From assembly GCA_900317405.1 (NCBI GenBank), contig ONGP01000024.1, positions 1 to 46,659 on the forward strand: a DNA stretch of 46,659 nt, in the 5' to 3' direction. The translations under genes were made by a program, and so were the position numbers. This stretch comes from an uncultured Prevotella sp. (GTDB lineage Bacteria > Bacteroidota > Bacteroidia > Bacteroidales > Bacteroidaceae). How positions within the stretch are numbered: the first letter of the stretch is position 1; each line of letters starts with the position of its first letter. This document shows positions 34,413 to 43,457 of the stretch, piece by piece. The notes beneath the pieces were generated by a model, which saw only the letters and a program-made list of their open reading frames with translations, was not told the origin of the DNA and did no database searches.

Positions 34413-35237
34413 ATGGCAAGAACAAAACAACAACAACCGGAAAGTAATCCGTCATTATCAATTAAGAGTGTTACAAAGAGTAGTGTTTGGGACATCCAGG
34501 AGAACGATGTAATCCGCATGTGGGAGGCCGCATGCAAGGATGCCGAAGTGAAGGAAAACGTTAAGCACTACATTCAGATTTTTAAGAGTGCTTTCTTCAT
34601 CGAGGATCTTCGCGATGACTCTGCAGCCACACGTAAGAACTACGAGGGTCGTGGCTACAAGGTAGCTACAATCAAGTTTGATGATAGCATGAAGTTTATA
34701 TGGGGTATCAAGAAGCGCCCCATCTCGCGTGTTACCGACCTTACTTACGAGAACATCCGTCATATCACAGCCGCACAGCTGCTCGAGGTTATCGATCGCA
34801 ACTTCGGCGGTGGTTGGGATTCGCTCTCTCAGTCGGTTCAGGACGTTATCCAGAGCGGCTTCGATATCTCTACCACTACCCTTCCTAAGGACCGTTTGCA
34901 CAAGAAGGGCGGCATGTACGAGAAGAAGGTAGAAGATGGCTACGAGGTGCTCGAGGTGGCCAAAGGCGGATGGGTAGAGGCAATCTTTGCCAAGCTTAAG
35001 CCCGAGGAAATCAAGCTCCGCATGCAGCTTCGCGGCGACGATGATGATGACTTTGACGAGGACGACGATTCAGACGTAATCGTAGAGGACAACTACAGCT
35101 CGCACGATGAGGAAGACGAGGAGGTTGACGGCCCCAACGACGACGATATCACCGAGGACAACTATTCTACTATGATGGACCTTGGTGGCGACGACGACGA
35201 GGAGGCTTCAGAGCTCATCGACTTCGCCGACGAATAA
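34413..35237 (+). CDS. Conserved hypothetical protein with long acidic tail
   Basis: A 274-residue soluble protein in two parts. Residues 1-205 form a folded, mixed-charge domain (VWDIQENDVIRMWEAACKDA; FGGGWDSLSQSVQDVIQSGF). Residues 206-274 are almost all Asp and Glu, with two copies of EDNYS about 33 residues apart. I do not recognise a family; I believe similar proteins occur in other Bacteroidales but cannot confirm it here. Acidic tails of this type mimic nucleic acid or bind basic proteins and ribosomal or chromatin-like partners; that is inference. It is followed after 47 bases by hppA, probably in the same transcript. Confidence 0.75.
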   Translation: MARTKQQQPESNPSLSIKSVTKSSVWDIQENDVIRMWEAACKDAEVKENVKHYIQIFKSAFFIEDLRDDSAATRKNYEGRGYKVATIKFDDSMKFIWGIKKRPISRVTDLTYENIRHITAAQLLEVIDRNFGGGWDSLSQSVQDVIQSGFDISTTTLPKDRLHKKGGMYEKKVEDGYEVLEVAKGGWVEAIFAKLKPEEIKLRMQLRGDDDDDFDEDDDSDVIVEDNYSSHDEEDEEVDGPNDDDITEDNYSTMMDLGGDDDEEASELIDFADE

Positions 35238-35284
35238 GCGGTATATTTACCTAATCAACAATCCAATAAAAACTAAAACCTATT

Positions 35285-37471
35285 ATGATGATTCCCCAAG
35301 TATTCTGGCTAGTGCCCGTCGCATCGATTGTGGCACTAGCTATGGCGTACTATTTCTTCACCCAGATGATGAAGGCTGATGAGGGTACGCCACGCATGAA
35401 AGAGATTGCACTGTATGTGCGCCGTGGTGCTATGGCTTATCTGTGGCAACAGTACAAGGTAGTAGGCATCGTGTTTGTAGTGCTTTGCGCCCTATTTGCC
35501 TTTATGGCTTACGGTCTGAATGTGCAGAATCCGTGGGTGCCGTTTGCTTTCCTTACAGGCGGTCTCTTCTCGGGTCTGGCCGGTTTCTTTGGCATGAAGA
35601 CTGCCACTTATGCTTCTGCCCGCACGGCTAATGCTGCACGCCAGAGCCTGGACAGCGGTTTGAAGGTGGCTTTCCGTTCGGGTGCTGTCATGGGTCTCAC
35701 CGTCGTAGGTCTTGGACTGCTCGACATTGCCATCTGGTTCATTGCGCTTAACGGACTCACTGACGATTCGCTTATCACCATCACTACCACCATGCTTACA
35801 TTTGGTATGGGTGCATCTACGCAGGCCCTTTTCGCCCGTGTTGGTGGCGGCATTTATACTAAGGCTGCCGATGTGGGTGCCGACATCGTAGGTAAGGTCG
35901 AAGCCGACATTCCTGAGGACGACCCACGCAATCCCGCTACCATTGCCGATAACGTCGGTGATAACGTAGGCGACGTGGCCGGTATGGGTGCCGATCTCTA
36001 CGAGTCGTATTGTGGTTCGGTGCTTTCCACTGCAGCCCTTGGTGCTGCTGCTTTTAGCGTTGCAGGCCTTGAGGTTCAGTTGCGTGCCGTCATTGCACCG
36101 ATGTTGATTGCCGCTGTGGGAGTATTCCTTTCGCTGTTTGGCATATTCCTCGTCCGCACCAAAGAAGGCGCTACGATGAAGGACCTGTTGCGTTCACTCT
36201 CGCTGGGAACTAACGTCAGCGCCGTACTTATCGCAGCTGCCACCTTCGGCATACTTTATTTCCTGGAGATCGAAAACTGGTTAGGACTATCGTTCTCAGT
36301 AATCTCTGGTCTTGCTGCCGGTGTCATCATCGGTCAAGCCACCGAGTATTACACTTCGCACAGCTACAAGCCCACACAGAAGATATCTGAGGCCGGACAG
36401 ACGGGTGCTGCTACCGTTATTATCAAAGGTATTGGCACAGGTATGATTTCTACCTGCATCCCAGTCATCACTATCGGTGTTGCCATCATCCTCAGTTTCG
36501 GCTTTGCCAACGGCTTTGATCTCTCTATGTCCAGCGAGAGTCTGGCTCATGGACTTTACGGCATTGGTATCGCTGCTGTAGGAATGCTCTCTACGCTGGG
36601 AATTACGTTGGCTACTGACGCCTACGGACCTATTGCCGACAACGCTGGTGGTAACGCCGAGATGAGCGAATTGGGCGAGGAGGTTCGCCATCGTACCGAT
36701 GCTCTCGACGCACTTGGCAACACCACAGCTGCCACTGGAAAGGGCTTCGCTATCGGTTCGGCTGCTCTCACTGCTCTGGCTCTGTTGGCTTCGTATATCG
36801 AGGAGATTAAGATAGCCATGACTCGTGCCGGTGTGATGATGGAGAATGTGAAGGGCGAAGTTATCTCGGCTGCCGATGCAAACATACCCGACTTTATGAA
36901 CTTCTTCCAGGTAAACCTGATGAACCCCAAGGTGCTGGTTGGTGCTTTTATCGGCGCCATGGCTGCATTCCTGTTCTGCGGTATGACCATGGAGGCTGTG
37001 GGCCGCGCTGCCGAAAAGATGGTGCAGGAGGTTCGTCGCCAATTCCGCGAGATAGCCGGTATCCTCGAGGGCACAGGTACACCTGACTACGGTCGCTGCG
37101 TAGAGATCTCTACACGCGCCGCTCAGCACGAGATGATTATCCCATCGGTGCTGGCCATCATTATTCCTATTATCGTTGGCTGCGTGCTCGGCGTGGCTGG
37201 CGTGCTCGGCCTGCTTGTTGGCGGACTGGCCGGTGGTTTTACTCTGGCTGTGTTTATGGCCAATGCCGGTGGAGCATGGGACAATGCTAAGAAGAACATC
37301 GAGGAAGGCGCCTTTGGTGGCAAGGGTTCGTTTGCACATAAGGCATGCATCGTGGGCGACACCGTGGGCGATCCGTTCAAGGATACCAGTGGTCCATCGC
37401 TCAATATCCTTATCAAGCTCATGTCGATGGTCAGCATTGTAATGGCTGGTCTCACTGTGGCATTTATGTAG
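35285..37471 (+). CDS. hppA: Membrane-bound ion-translocating pyrophosphatase
   Basis: A 728-residue polytopic protein of about 16 helices. Pyrophosphate-binding motifs are DVGADIVGKVE and DNVGDNVGDVAGMGADLYES in the middle and GDTVGDPFKDTSGPS near the end. It couples hydrolysis of pyrophosphate to cation export. The sequence GNTTAATGKGF has Ala where potassium-independent enzymes carry Lys, so this is the potassium-dependent class. Related Bacteroides enzymes pump sodium and protons. The ATG is doubled (35285 and 35288). The M15 peptidase gene follows after 9 bases. Confidence 0.95.
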   Translation: MMIPQVFWLVPVASIVALAMAYYFFTQMMKADEGTPRMKEIALYVRRGAMAYLWQQYKVVGIVFVVLCALFAFMAYGLNVQNPWVPFAFLTGGLFSGLAGFFGMKTATYASARTANAARQSLDSGLKVAFRSGAVMGLTVVGLGLLDIAIWFIALNGLTDDSLITITTTMLTFGMGASTQALFARVGGGIYTKAADVGADIVGKVEADIPEDDPRNPATIADNVGDNVGDVAGMGADLYESYCGSVLSTAALGAAAFSVAGLEVQLRAVIAPMLIAAVGVFLSLFGIFLVRTKEGATMKDLLRSLSLGTNVSAVLIAAATFGILYFLEIENWLGLSFSVISGLAAGVIIGQATEYYTSHSYKPTQKISEAGQTGAATVIIKGIGTGMISTCIPVITIGVAIILSFGFANGFDLSMSSESLAHGLYGIGIAAVGMLSTLGITLATDAYGPIADNAGGNAEMSELGEEVRHRTDALDALGNTTAATGKGFAIGSAALTALALLASYIEEIKIAMTRAGVMMENVKGEVISAADANIPDFMNFFQVNLMNPKVLVGAFIGAMAAFLFCGMTMEAVGRAAEKMVQEVRRQFREIAGILEGTGTPDYGRCVEISTRAAQHEMIIPSVLAIIIPIIVGCVLGVAGVLGLLVGGLAGGFTLAVFMANAGGAWDNAKKNIEEGAFGGKGSFAHKACIVGDTVGDPFKDTSGPSLNILIKLMSMVSIVMAGLTVAFM

Positions 37472-37480
37472 TAAATTATA

Positions 37481-38128
37481 ATGAAACAAATAATAACTAT
37501 TCTGGTAGTCTGGCTTTGTTGCACCGCTGGTGCACAAGGCCAGACCTTTACTTCTCAAGCTATCCCCGATAGCGTGTGGCTAACCATGCAAGGTAAGACC
37601 TGGCACGACAATCCATACATCCGTCGCAGCGACTTGCGCTACCTGCGTATTTCTCACTACGATCTCGAAGGTCGCGTGCATGTGGGCGAGATGATTTGCA
37701 ATAAGCTGATTGCCGACAAGCTGCTGGCCATCTTCCGCGAACTGTATGCCGCCCACTACCCTATCCAGCGCATGCGCCTGCCCGACAACTACGATGCCGA
37801 CGACGAGCGCCAGATGCGCGACAACAACACCAGTTGCTTCAACTATCGAAATGTTTCGGGGTCAAGGAATCTGTCGAAACACGCCCGCGGACTGGCAATC
37901 GACATCAACACTCTGTACAATCCCTACATCCGTTATAGCAAGAAAGACGGCAGCCGCATAGTAGAACCTGCAACTGCCGTAAAGTATTGCGACCGCAAGG
38001 CCACGTTCCCGTATAAAATCACCACCAGCGATCTGTGTTATAAGCTATTTATTAAGCATGGTTTTACATGGGGTGGCGCGTGGCGCACTATGAAGGATTA
38101 CCAACATTTCGAGTATAAGCTTCGATAA
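37481..38128 (+). CDS. M15-family peptidoglycan peptidase
   Basis: A 215-residue protein with a signal peptide (MKQIITILVVWLCCTAGAQG, cut near residue 20). The M15C-type zinc site is H134 and D141 in SKHARGLAIDIN, with H209 in DYQHFEY. An upstream arginine/aspartate-rich loop precedes NNTSCFNYR. The family cleaves D-amino-acid-containing cross-links or stem peptides. It starts 9 bases after hppA and its 3' end overlaps the convergent serine-type carboxypeptidase gene by 41 bases. Confidence 0.85.
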   Translation: MKQIITILVVWLCCTAGAQGQTFTSQAIPDSVWLTMQGKTWHDNPYIRRSDLRYLRISHYDLEGRVHVGEMICNKLIADKLLAIFRELYAAHYPIQRMRLPDNYDADDERQMRDNNTSCFNYRNVSGSRNLSKHARGLAIDINTLYNPYIRYSKKDGSRIVEPATAVKYCDRKATFPYKITTSDLCYKLFIKHGFTWGGAWRTMKDYQHFEYKLR

Positions 38129-39035
38129 CCCGGAAGCCATAGTCAAGCAGTGCAGCCGACTCGATGAATCGGCTCCGGAACGTGCGACTTCCCAGTAGTA
38201 CCAGCGTAAGCGTGTGCCCACCGCGTGTGGCCGATGATGCCAGGCAGTAGCCCGCCTGTCGGGTGAAGCCAGTCTTTATGCCTATGCAGCCTTCGTAGGT
38301 ATGTATCAGCGCGTTGCTGTTTCGGCAGTCCAGATGGCGTCCGTCGGTCAGCGGTATCTGTGCCTCGGCCGTGCCCACAATCTCGGCAAATGCACTGTCG
38401 CGCATGCAGTATCGTGCCAGCACTATCAGGTCGCGAGCGCTGCTGTAGTTGCTGTCGTTGGGCATGCCGTTAGGATTGTCAAAGTGCGTTGAGTCCATGC
38501 CCAGATACACAGCCTTCGAGTTCATCAAGCTGTAGAATGTCAGCGTGTCGCCCGCCGTATGCTTGGCCAGCGCATAGGCTGCATCGTTGTCGCTTATCAT
38601 CATCATCTCGCGTATCAGGTCGCCCGCCAGATATGCCTGCCCCAGCTTTACACGCGAGTCCTTATTGATATAGACATCATCGCAAATCGCGATGGTATCG
38701 TTCAGATGATCGTACTCCAGCGCCAGCAGTCCCGTCATCATCTTGGTTATCGATGCCATGTATCGTCGGCTGTAGGCGTTCTTGGCCGAAATCACCATAC
38801 CAGTGCTGTCGTCTATCAGCATCCAAGCGTCGGCCGATAGCGAGTCGAGTTTCGAGCGGCCCTCGATGGTATCAGGATTCACCCGCATGCAGAGCGATAT
38901 GGTGTCGATGTGTGTAGCATGTTCCAGTCGTATCTGTTCGGGTGTTTTCTGCTCTACTTCGTCTTTCCCCATGCGGCACGCCCCCAATTGCAGCGCCAGC
39001 AGAGCGGTAATAGTATATATCGTGATTTTCTTCAT
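38088..39035 (-). CDS. Serine-type D-Ala-D-Ala carboxypeptidase lipoprotein (DacA-like, S11)
   Basis: A 315-residue penicillin-binding-protein-fold enzyme. Signal peptide with lipobox LGAC (C20). Catalytic motifs S95-I-T-K98, S148-D-N150 and K254-T-G256 are intact. About 285 residues of mature protein means the C-terminal beta domain of larger DacA proteins is absent. It trims D-Ala from pentapeptides and is a likely beta-lactam target. It is transcribed alone from a promoter at 39057-39064, and its end overlaps the M15 peptidase gene tail to tail. Confidence 0.9.
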   Translation of the reverse strand: MKKITIYTITALLALQLGACRMGKDEVEQKTPEQIRLEHATHIDTISLCMRVNPDTIEGRSKLDSLSADAWMLIDDSTGMVISAKNAYSRRYMASITKMMTGLLALEYDHLNDTIAICDDVYINKDSRVKLGQAYLAGDLIREMMMISDNDAAYALAKHTAGDTLTFYSLMNSKAVYLGMDSTHFDNPNGMPNDSNYSSARDLIVLARYCMRDSAFAEIVGTAEAQIPLTDGRHLDCRNSNALIHTYEGCIGIKTGFTRQAGYCLASSATRGGHTLTLVLLGSRTFRSRFIESAALLDYGFRVIEAYTRNVGNPS

Positions 39036-39056
39036 TTATTCTAATAATTTTGAATA

Positions 39057-39064
39057 CAAAGGTA
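39057..39064 (-). promoter_or_regulatory. Promoter -7 box of the carboxypeptidase gene
   Basis: CAAAGGTA reads TACCTTTG on minus, 21 bases before the ATG. Confidence 0.65.
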
Positions 39065-39097
39065 CAGCAAATAATTTATAACACCAAAATAAATAGC

Positions 39098-39130
39098 AAA
39101 AAAATATCGCAAGCAGCAATTGCTTGCGAT
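39098..39130 (-). terminator. Hairpin with minus-strand T run (ATCGCAAGCA stem)
   Basis: ATCGCAAGCA (39106-39115) and TGCTTGCGAT (39121-39130) form a perfect 10-bp stem with loop GCAAT. On minus it is followed by a T run. No gene lies between it and the next terminator upstream, so its transcript is unclear. Confidence 0.65.
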
Positions 39131-39314
39131 ACTTCGGGGTTGGGGTCAGACGCCTATTTATACTTCAAACATGGGCAAATTATAATAAAAGAATATTTAT
39201 AATACATTATATATATTCTTTTATAATATAACATCACAATTCCGCATCCCTTATTGACTAATGACTAATGACTGCTAATGACTAACATATAACGGTTGAA
39301 TAGAACATTCACAA
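39131..39314. other. AT-rich intergenic spacer with inverted and tandem repeats
   Basis: No gene seen. AAAAGAATAT (39187-39196) and ATATTCTTTT (39213-39222) form an AT-rich inverted repeat. TGACTAA units recur with 7-base period at 39255, 39262, 39269 (changed) and again at 39279. Bracketed by two related hairpins, the stretch may be a remnant of a small repeat element or a gene-free minus-strand transcript. Confidence 0.4.
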
Positions 39315-39354
39315 TAAAAAGTAGTATCGCAAGCCTTGACGGGCCTGCGATACT
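39315..39354 (-). terminator. Terminator of the TPR gene
   Basis: AGTATCGCA (39323-39331) pairs with TGCGATACT (39346-39354), with inner GCC/GGC pairs. The A run at 39315-39320 gives a T run on minus. It shares the GTATCGCA core with the hairpin at 39106-39130. Confidence 0.8.
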
Positions 39355-39389
39355 CAGGGGTTTATACTTGATCGTAGATTAATTCTTAA

Positions 39390-40604
39390 TTAGTGCGACT
39401 CCTGCTCAGCCTGCTTTGTCTCAGGGGCATTCTCGCCGTAGTAGTTGTAGTATGCGTTATAGCGGTTGTAACCCCACTTAGCCTGGAGCATGTCGGGGTC
39501 GAGCTCCTTAGCCTTGTCGAACAGCTCGATAGCCTCCTTGTAGAGAGCCTTCTTCTTGGCAGCGTCCTCTACGTTCTGAGCCTGTACGCTGTAAGCGGTA
39601 CCAGCATAGGTAGCGATAACTGCATTGTCGGGCTTAACCTCGAAAGCCTTCTTAAGGTACTTCACTGCCTCGTCGGCCTTGTTGGCTGTGAGCAATGACA
39701 GACCCTTGTCGGCCAGAGCTACGAAGTTGTTAGGATCGGCAGCCAGAGCATCGTCGAGTATCTTGTCGGCCTCGGCTGTCTGACCCAGACCCAGCAGTAC
39801 GTTGTACAGCTTCTCCATCACACCGTTAACCTTGTGAACGGCGTAGATATCCTTCAGGTTGCTAACATACTTAACTGAGTCGTCCTTAGTCTTCAGACCG
39901 TCGCCCAGGATCTCGAGCTTCAGGTTCAGAGCCTGCTCGTACTCCTGCTCGTCCTTCATTGCGATATCAGCCAGCTCCAGGGCCTTAGCCATGTCCTTGT
40001 CCTGATAAGCAAAGATAGCGGCGAAACGTGCTACCTGACCGAAGAAAGCCTTCTGCTGGTCGCGGTTCTGATCCTTGAACATAGCAGCTGCATCGCTCTC
40101 AACAAACAGAGTCCAGTACTTGCGTGCTGTGGCGTTGTCCTTAGCTGTAAGAGCGTCCTGACCAGCGTTAACCAGGGTGTTGCGTGGAGCAAACCACAGG
40201 CGCTGAGCATTCTTCTTATCGAACTTAGGAGCAACCTTTCCCTTCTCGTTGGGCTTCTGGTCGTACTTGTCGCACTCCATAGCTGCTGTGATAGCATTGA
40301 ATGCCATCTCGTTCATCAGCTTCTGGTCAACGGGCTTCTCTTCCTTACCCATCTGCTTAGCCAACTGGTTCTCGGTCTGAATGGTGCTCTGAGCATCAAA
40401 CTGGGCCATAGCCAGGTCGACCAGCTTGTTATACGCCTTAGCCTTCTCGGCATCGTTAGCCAGAGAGCCTACGCTGCTCTTAACGAGTGCTTCAGCTTCT
40501 GCATAGGTCTTTGCCTTGAGGATAGCCTTCAGGGCGTCACTGTCACCGGCAAATGCGGTAGCGCTGGCTACCATCATTACTGCCATCATGAATAACTTTT
40601 TCAT
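39390..40604 (-). CDS. Secreted tetratricopeptide-repeat protein
   Basis: A 404-residue protein with a signal peptide (MKKLFMMAVMMVASATAFA, cut after residue 19). The N-terminal half is helical and lysine-rich. The C-terminal half contains clear TPR units (ADKILDDALAADPNNFVALA; ADEAVKYLKKAFEVKPDNAV; AIELFDKAKELDPDMLQAKW). It ends in a Tyr/Asn-rich segment. Probably a periplasmic scaffold; partners unknown. It lies 79 bases downstream of gyrA on the same strand and may be co-transcribed, ending at a strong terminator. Confidence 0.78.
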   Translation of the reverse strand: MKKLFMMAVMMVASATAFAGDSDALKAILKAKTYAEAEALVKSSVGSLANDAEKAKAYNKLVDLAMAQFDAQSTIQTENQLAKQMGKEEKPVDQKLMNEMAFNAITAAMECDKYDQKPNEKGKVAPKFDKKNAQRLWFAPRNTLVNAGQDALTAKDNATARKYWTLFVESDAAAMFKDQNRDQQKAFFGQVARFAAIFAYQDKDMAKALELADIAMKDEQEYEQALNLKLEILGDGLKTKDDSVKYVSNLKDIYAVHKVNGVMEKLYNVLLGLGQTAEADKILDDALAADPNNFVALADKGLSLLTANKADEAVKYLKKAFEVKPDNAVIATYAGTAYSVQAQNVEDAAKKKALYKEAIELFDKAKELDPDMLQAKWGYNRYNAYYNYYGENAPETKQAEQESH

Positions 40605-40683
40605 ACGCTTTTTTAAATTGGTTATACCATTAATTATTGTTTGATTGTCTTTTTCTCGTTTGACGTTTCAAGAGTCGGATGGT

Positions 40684-43215
40684 TTAATCCTTAGTCTCGG
40701 TAGCGGTCTCGACATTTGCCTCGTCGGCTATCTCGGCTTCCTCGATGTCCTCTTCCTCGGCCTGTGAGTGCATCACCTTGCATACGCTGGCGATAACGTC
40801 GTTCTTCTTGGCCAGATTGATGAGGCGGACGCCCTGAGTAGCACGGCCCATAACACGTACGTCGGCCACCTTCAGACGGATAAGAACACCGCTCTTGTTG
40901 ATAATCATCAGATCGTTCTCGTCGGTCACTACCTTGATAGCTACCAGTCGGCCGGTCTTCTCGGTGATGGCAAGTGTCTTAACACCCTTTGCACCGCGGG
41001 CGGTCTTACGATAGTCCTCAACCTCAGAGCGCTTGCCGTAGCCGTTCTCTGAAACGACCATGATAGTCTCTGTCTGAGGATCGTTTACGCATACCAGTCC
41101 TACCACCTCGTCGTCGCCATCGTCAAGTCGCATACCGATAACACCGGTAGACACACGACCCATGGTGCGTACAGCATTCTCGTCGAAGCGAACGGCACGA
41201 CCATTACGGTTGGCCAGCAGCAGCTCGTTATGACCGTTTGTCAGTCGAACGCCTACTACCTCGTCGCCCTCGTTGATGTTGATAGCTATCACACCTGCTG
41301 CGCGTACATTCTTATATGCCGACAGGCAGGTCTTCTTGATGATACCCTGCTTGGTGGCGAATACTACGTAGTGAGAGTTGAGGAACTCCTCGTCGTTGAA
41401 GTTCTTGATACGCAGAACTGCATTGATAGAATCATCGGGATCGATGTTCAGCATGTTCTGGATGGCGCGCCCCTTAGAGTTCTTGTCGCCCTCAGGTATC
41501 TCGTAACACTTCTGCCAGTAGCAGCGGCCCTTCTGGGTGAAGAACAGCAACGTGTTGTGCATGGTGGCAGGATAGATATACTCTGTGAAGTCGTTGTCGC
41601 GGTGACGTGCAGCCTTTGAGCCCATGCCGCCACGGCTCTGCTCGTGGAACTCTGACAGCGGAGTGCGCTTAATGTAGCCCATGTGCGAGATGGTGATAAC
41701 AACAGGATCGTCTGGATAGAAGTCCTCTGCATTGAACTCGTGGTCGAATGGGATAATCTCGGTGCGGCGCTCGTCGCCATACTTCTCCTTAACCTCAAGC
41801 AGATCCTGCTTCATTACCTCCTTACAGCGCTCTGGATTGTCCAGAATCTCCTGCAACTCGGCGATGAGCTTCTGCAAGTCGTCGAACTCCTGGTGCAGCT
41901 GGTCTACACGCAGACCGGTGAGCTGTGCCAAGCGCATGTCGACGATAGCCTTACTCTGCAGCTCGTCAAGATCGAAGCGCTGCTCCAAGTTGCGCTGAGC
42001 GTCGGTTGGAGTCTTACTGTTACGAATAATATGTACAACCTCGTCGATATTGTTTACAGCAATGATCAAGCCTTCCAGGATGTGTGCACGCTCCTGAGCC
42101 TTGCGCAGATCGTACTTGGTACGACGGATGGTCACATCGTGACGATGCTCTACGAAGTACTTTACGCACTCCTTGAGTGTAAGCAGGCGTGGACGACCCT
42201 TGACCAGAGCGATGTTATTAACTGAGAATGAGCTCTGTAGGGCTGTCATCTTAAACAGCTTGTTGAGCAGTACGTTGGCGTTGCAATCGCGCTTGCAATC
42301 AACCACGATACGCATACCCTGACGACCTGACTCATCGTTGACATTAGCCACACCCTCAATCTTGTGCTGGTTGGCCAGATCGGCAATGTAAGCCACCAGG
42401 TCGGCCTTGTTTACTCCGTAAGGAATTTCTGTTACAACAATCTTGTCGTGAGTCTCACCGCTTTCGATCTCGGCCTTGGCACGCATCACGATACGTCCGC
42501 GACCAGTCTCGTAGGCATCCTTCACACCCTGCAGACCATAGATATATGCGCCTGTTGGGAAGTCAGGACCTGGGATGTACTGCATCAGTCCATCGGTGTC
42601 GATATCAGGATTGTCGATATATGCGCAGCAACCATCGATAACCTCGCCCAGGTTGTGGGTAGGCATATTGGTAGCCATACCTACGGCGATACCGTTACCA
42701 CCGTTAACCAGCAGGTTTGGAATCTTGGTAGGCATAACGGTTGGCTCCTCGAGCGAGTCGTCAAAGTTAGGTGCCATGTCGACGGTCTCCTTATCCAGGT
42801 CGTCCATGATGTGCTCACCCATCTTAGAGAGTCGGCACTCAGTGTAACGCATGGCAGCAGGCGAGTCGCCATCCACCGAACCGAAGTTACCCTGACCGTC
42901 TACCAGTGTGTAACGCATGTTCCAATCCTGGGCCATACGAACCAGGGCACCGTATACTGAAGAGTCGCCGTGTGGGTGGTACTTACCAAGCACCTCACCT
43001 ACTACGCGGGCGCACTTCTTGTAAGGCTGTGTAGATACGTTGTTGATGTTCATCATACCATAGAGAATACGGCGATGAACCGGCTTGAAGCCATCTCGAA
43101 CATCGGGCAGAGCACGGGCCACGATTACTGACATAGAGTAATCGATATAGCTCGATTTCATCTCTTCTTCGATGTTGATCTTAATAATTCTGTCGTTGTC
43201 GAATGTTTGATCCAT
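40684..43215 (-). CDS. gyrA: DNA gyrase subunit A
   Basis: An 843-residue topoisomerase subunit. The winged-helix domain holds the catalytic tyrosine in [13 protein letters not shown]. The GyrA box [10 protein letters not shown] at the start of the C-terminal pinwheel identifies gyrase rather than topoisomerase IV. In the quinolone region [17 protein letters not shown], serine equivalent to E. coli S83 is present (S85) but the D87 position is glycine (G89). The C-terminus is acidic. The promoter is at 43304-43311, divergent from clpC. Confidence 0.96.
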   Translation of the reverse strand: MDQTFDNDRIIKINIEEEMKSSYIDYSMSVIVARALPDVRDGFKPVHRRILYGMMNINNVSTQPYKKCARVVGEVLGKYHPHGDSSVYGALVRMAQDWNMRYTLVDGQGNFGSVDGDSPAAMRYTECRLSKMGEHIMDDLDKETVDMAPNFDDSLEEPTVMPTKIPNLLVNGGNGIAVGMATNMPTHNLGEVIDGCCAYIDNPDIDTDGLMQYIPGPDFPTGAYIYGLQGVKDAYETGRGRIVMRAKAEIESGETHDKIVVTEIPYGVNKADLVAYIADLANQHKIEGVANVNDESGRQGMRIVVDCKRDCNANVLLNKLFKMTALQSSFSVNNIALVKGRPRLLTLKECVKYFVEHRHDVTIRRTKYDLRKAQERAHILEGLIIAVNNIDEVVHIIRNSKTPTDAQRNLEQRFDLDELQSKAIVDMRLAQLTGLRVDQLHQEFDDLQKLIAELQEILDNPERCKEVMKQDLLEVKEKYGDERRTEIIPFDHEFNAEDFYPDDPVVITISHMGYIKRTPLSEFHEQSRGGMGSKAARHRDNDFTEYIYPATMHNTLLFFTQKGRCYWQKCYEIPEGDKNSKGRAIQNMLNIDPDDSINAVLRIKNFNDEEFLNSHYVVFATKQGIIKKTCLSAYKNVRAAGVIAININEGDEVVGVRLTNGHNELLLANRNGRAVRFDENAVRTMGRVSTGVIGMRLDDGDDEVVGLVCVNDPQTETIMVVSENGYGKRSEVEDYRKTARGAKGVKTLAITEKTGRLVAIKVVTDENDLMIINKSGVLIRLKVADVRVMGRATQGVRLINLAKKNDVIASVCKVMHSQAEEEDIEEAEIADEANVETATETKD

Positions 43216-43303
43216 CTTATAAATTTACATTTTAACTATTATCATTTTTTCGTTTTTCGCGTTTAAGGCCATTTTTAGCCCCTCTGACGCGTTTTTAACC
43301 GTG

Positions 43304-43311
43304 CAAAGGTA
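43304..43311 (-). promoter_or_regulatory. Promoter -7 box of gyrA
   Basis: CAAAGGTA reads TACCTTTG on minus, about 88 bases before the ATG. The leader contains GGCC/GGGGCT-type short repeats without a clear hairpin. Confidence 0.65.
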
Positions 43312-43399
43312 GTAAAATATTTGCAACCCACCAAACCTTTTAAGCTATTTTAGTGGAAAATTTTTCGTTTTTATGGCACGGTGTTTGCAAGAATTGTTG

Positions 43400-43407
43400 T
43401 ATCTTTG
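43400..43407 (+). promoter_or_regulatory. Promoter -7 box of clpC
   Basis: TATCTTTG, 50 bases before the ATG at 43458. No CtsR-type tandem heptamer is evident in the short leader. Confidence 0.65.
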
Positions 43408-43457
43408 CAACAGATATATATAATAGGTATAGAATTAACAACAGAAAAGTAGAATAG

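Noticed and set aside
36296-37558. 420-codon minus-strand frame opposite hppA
   Set aside because: Ser/His-rich shadow; hppA on plus is unambiguous.
39255-39285. CRISPR-like array from TGACTAA repeats
   Set aside because: Units are 7 bases with no spacers; no cas genes are present in the window.
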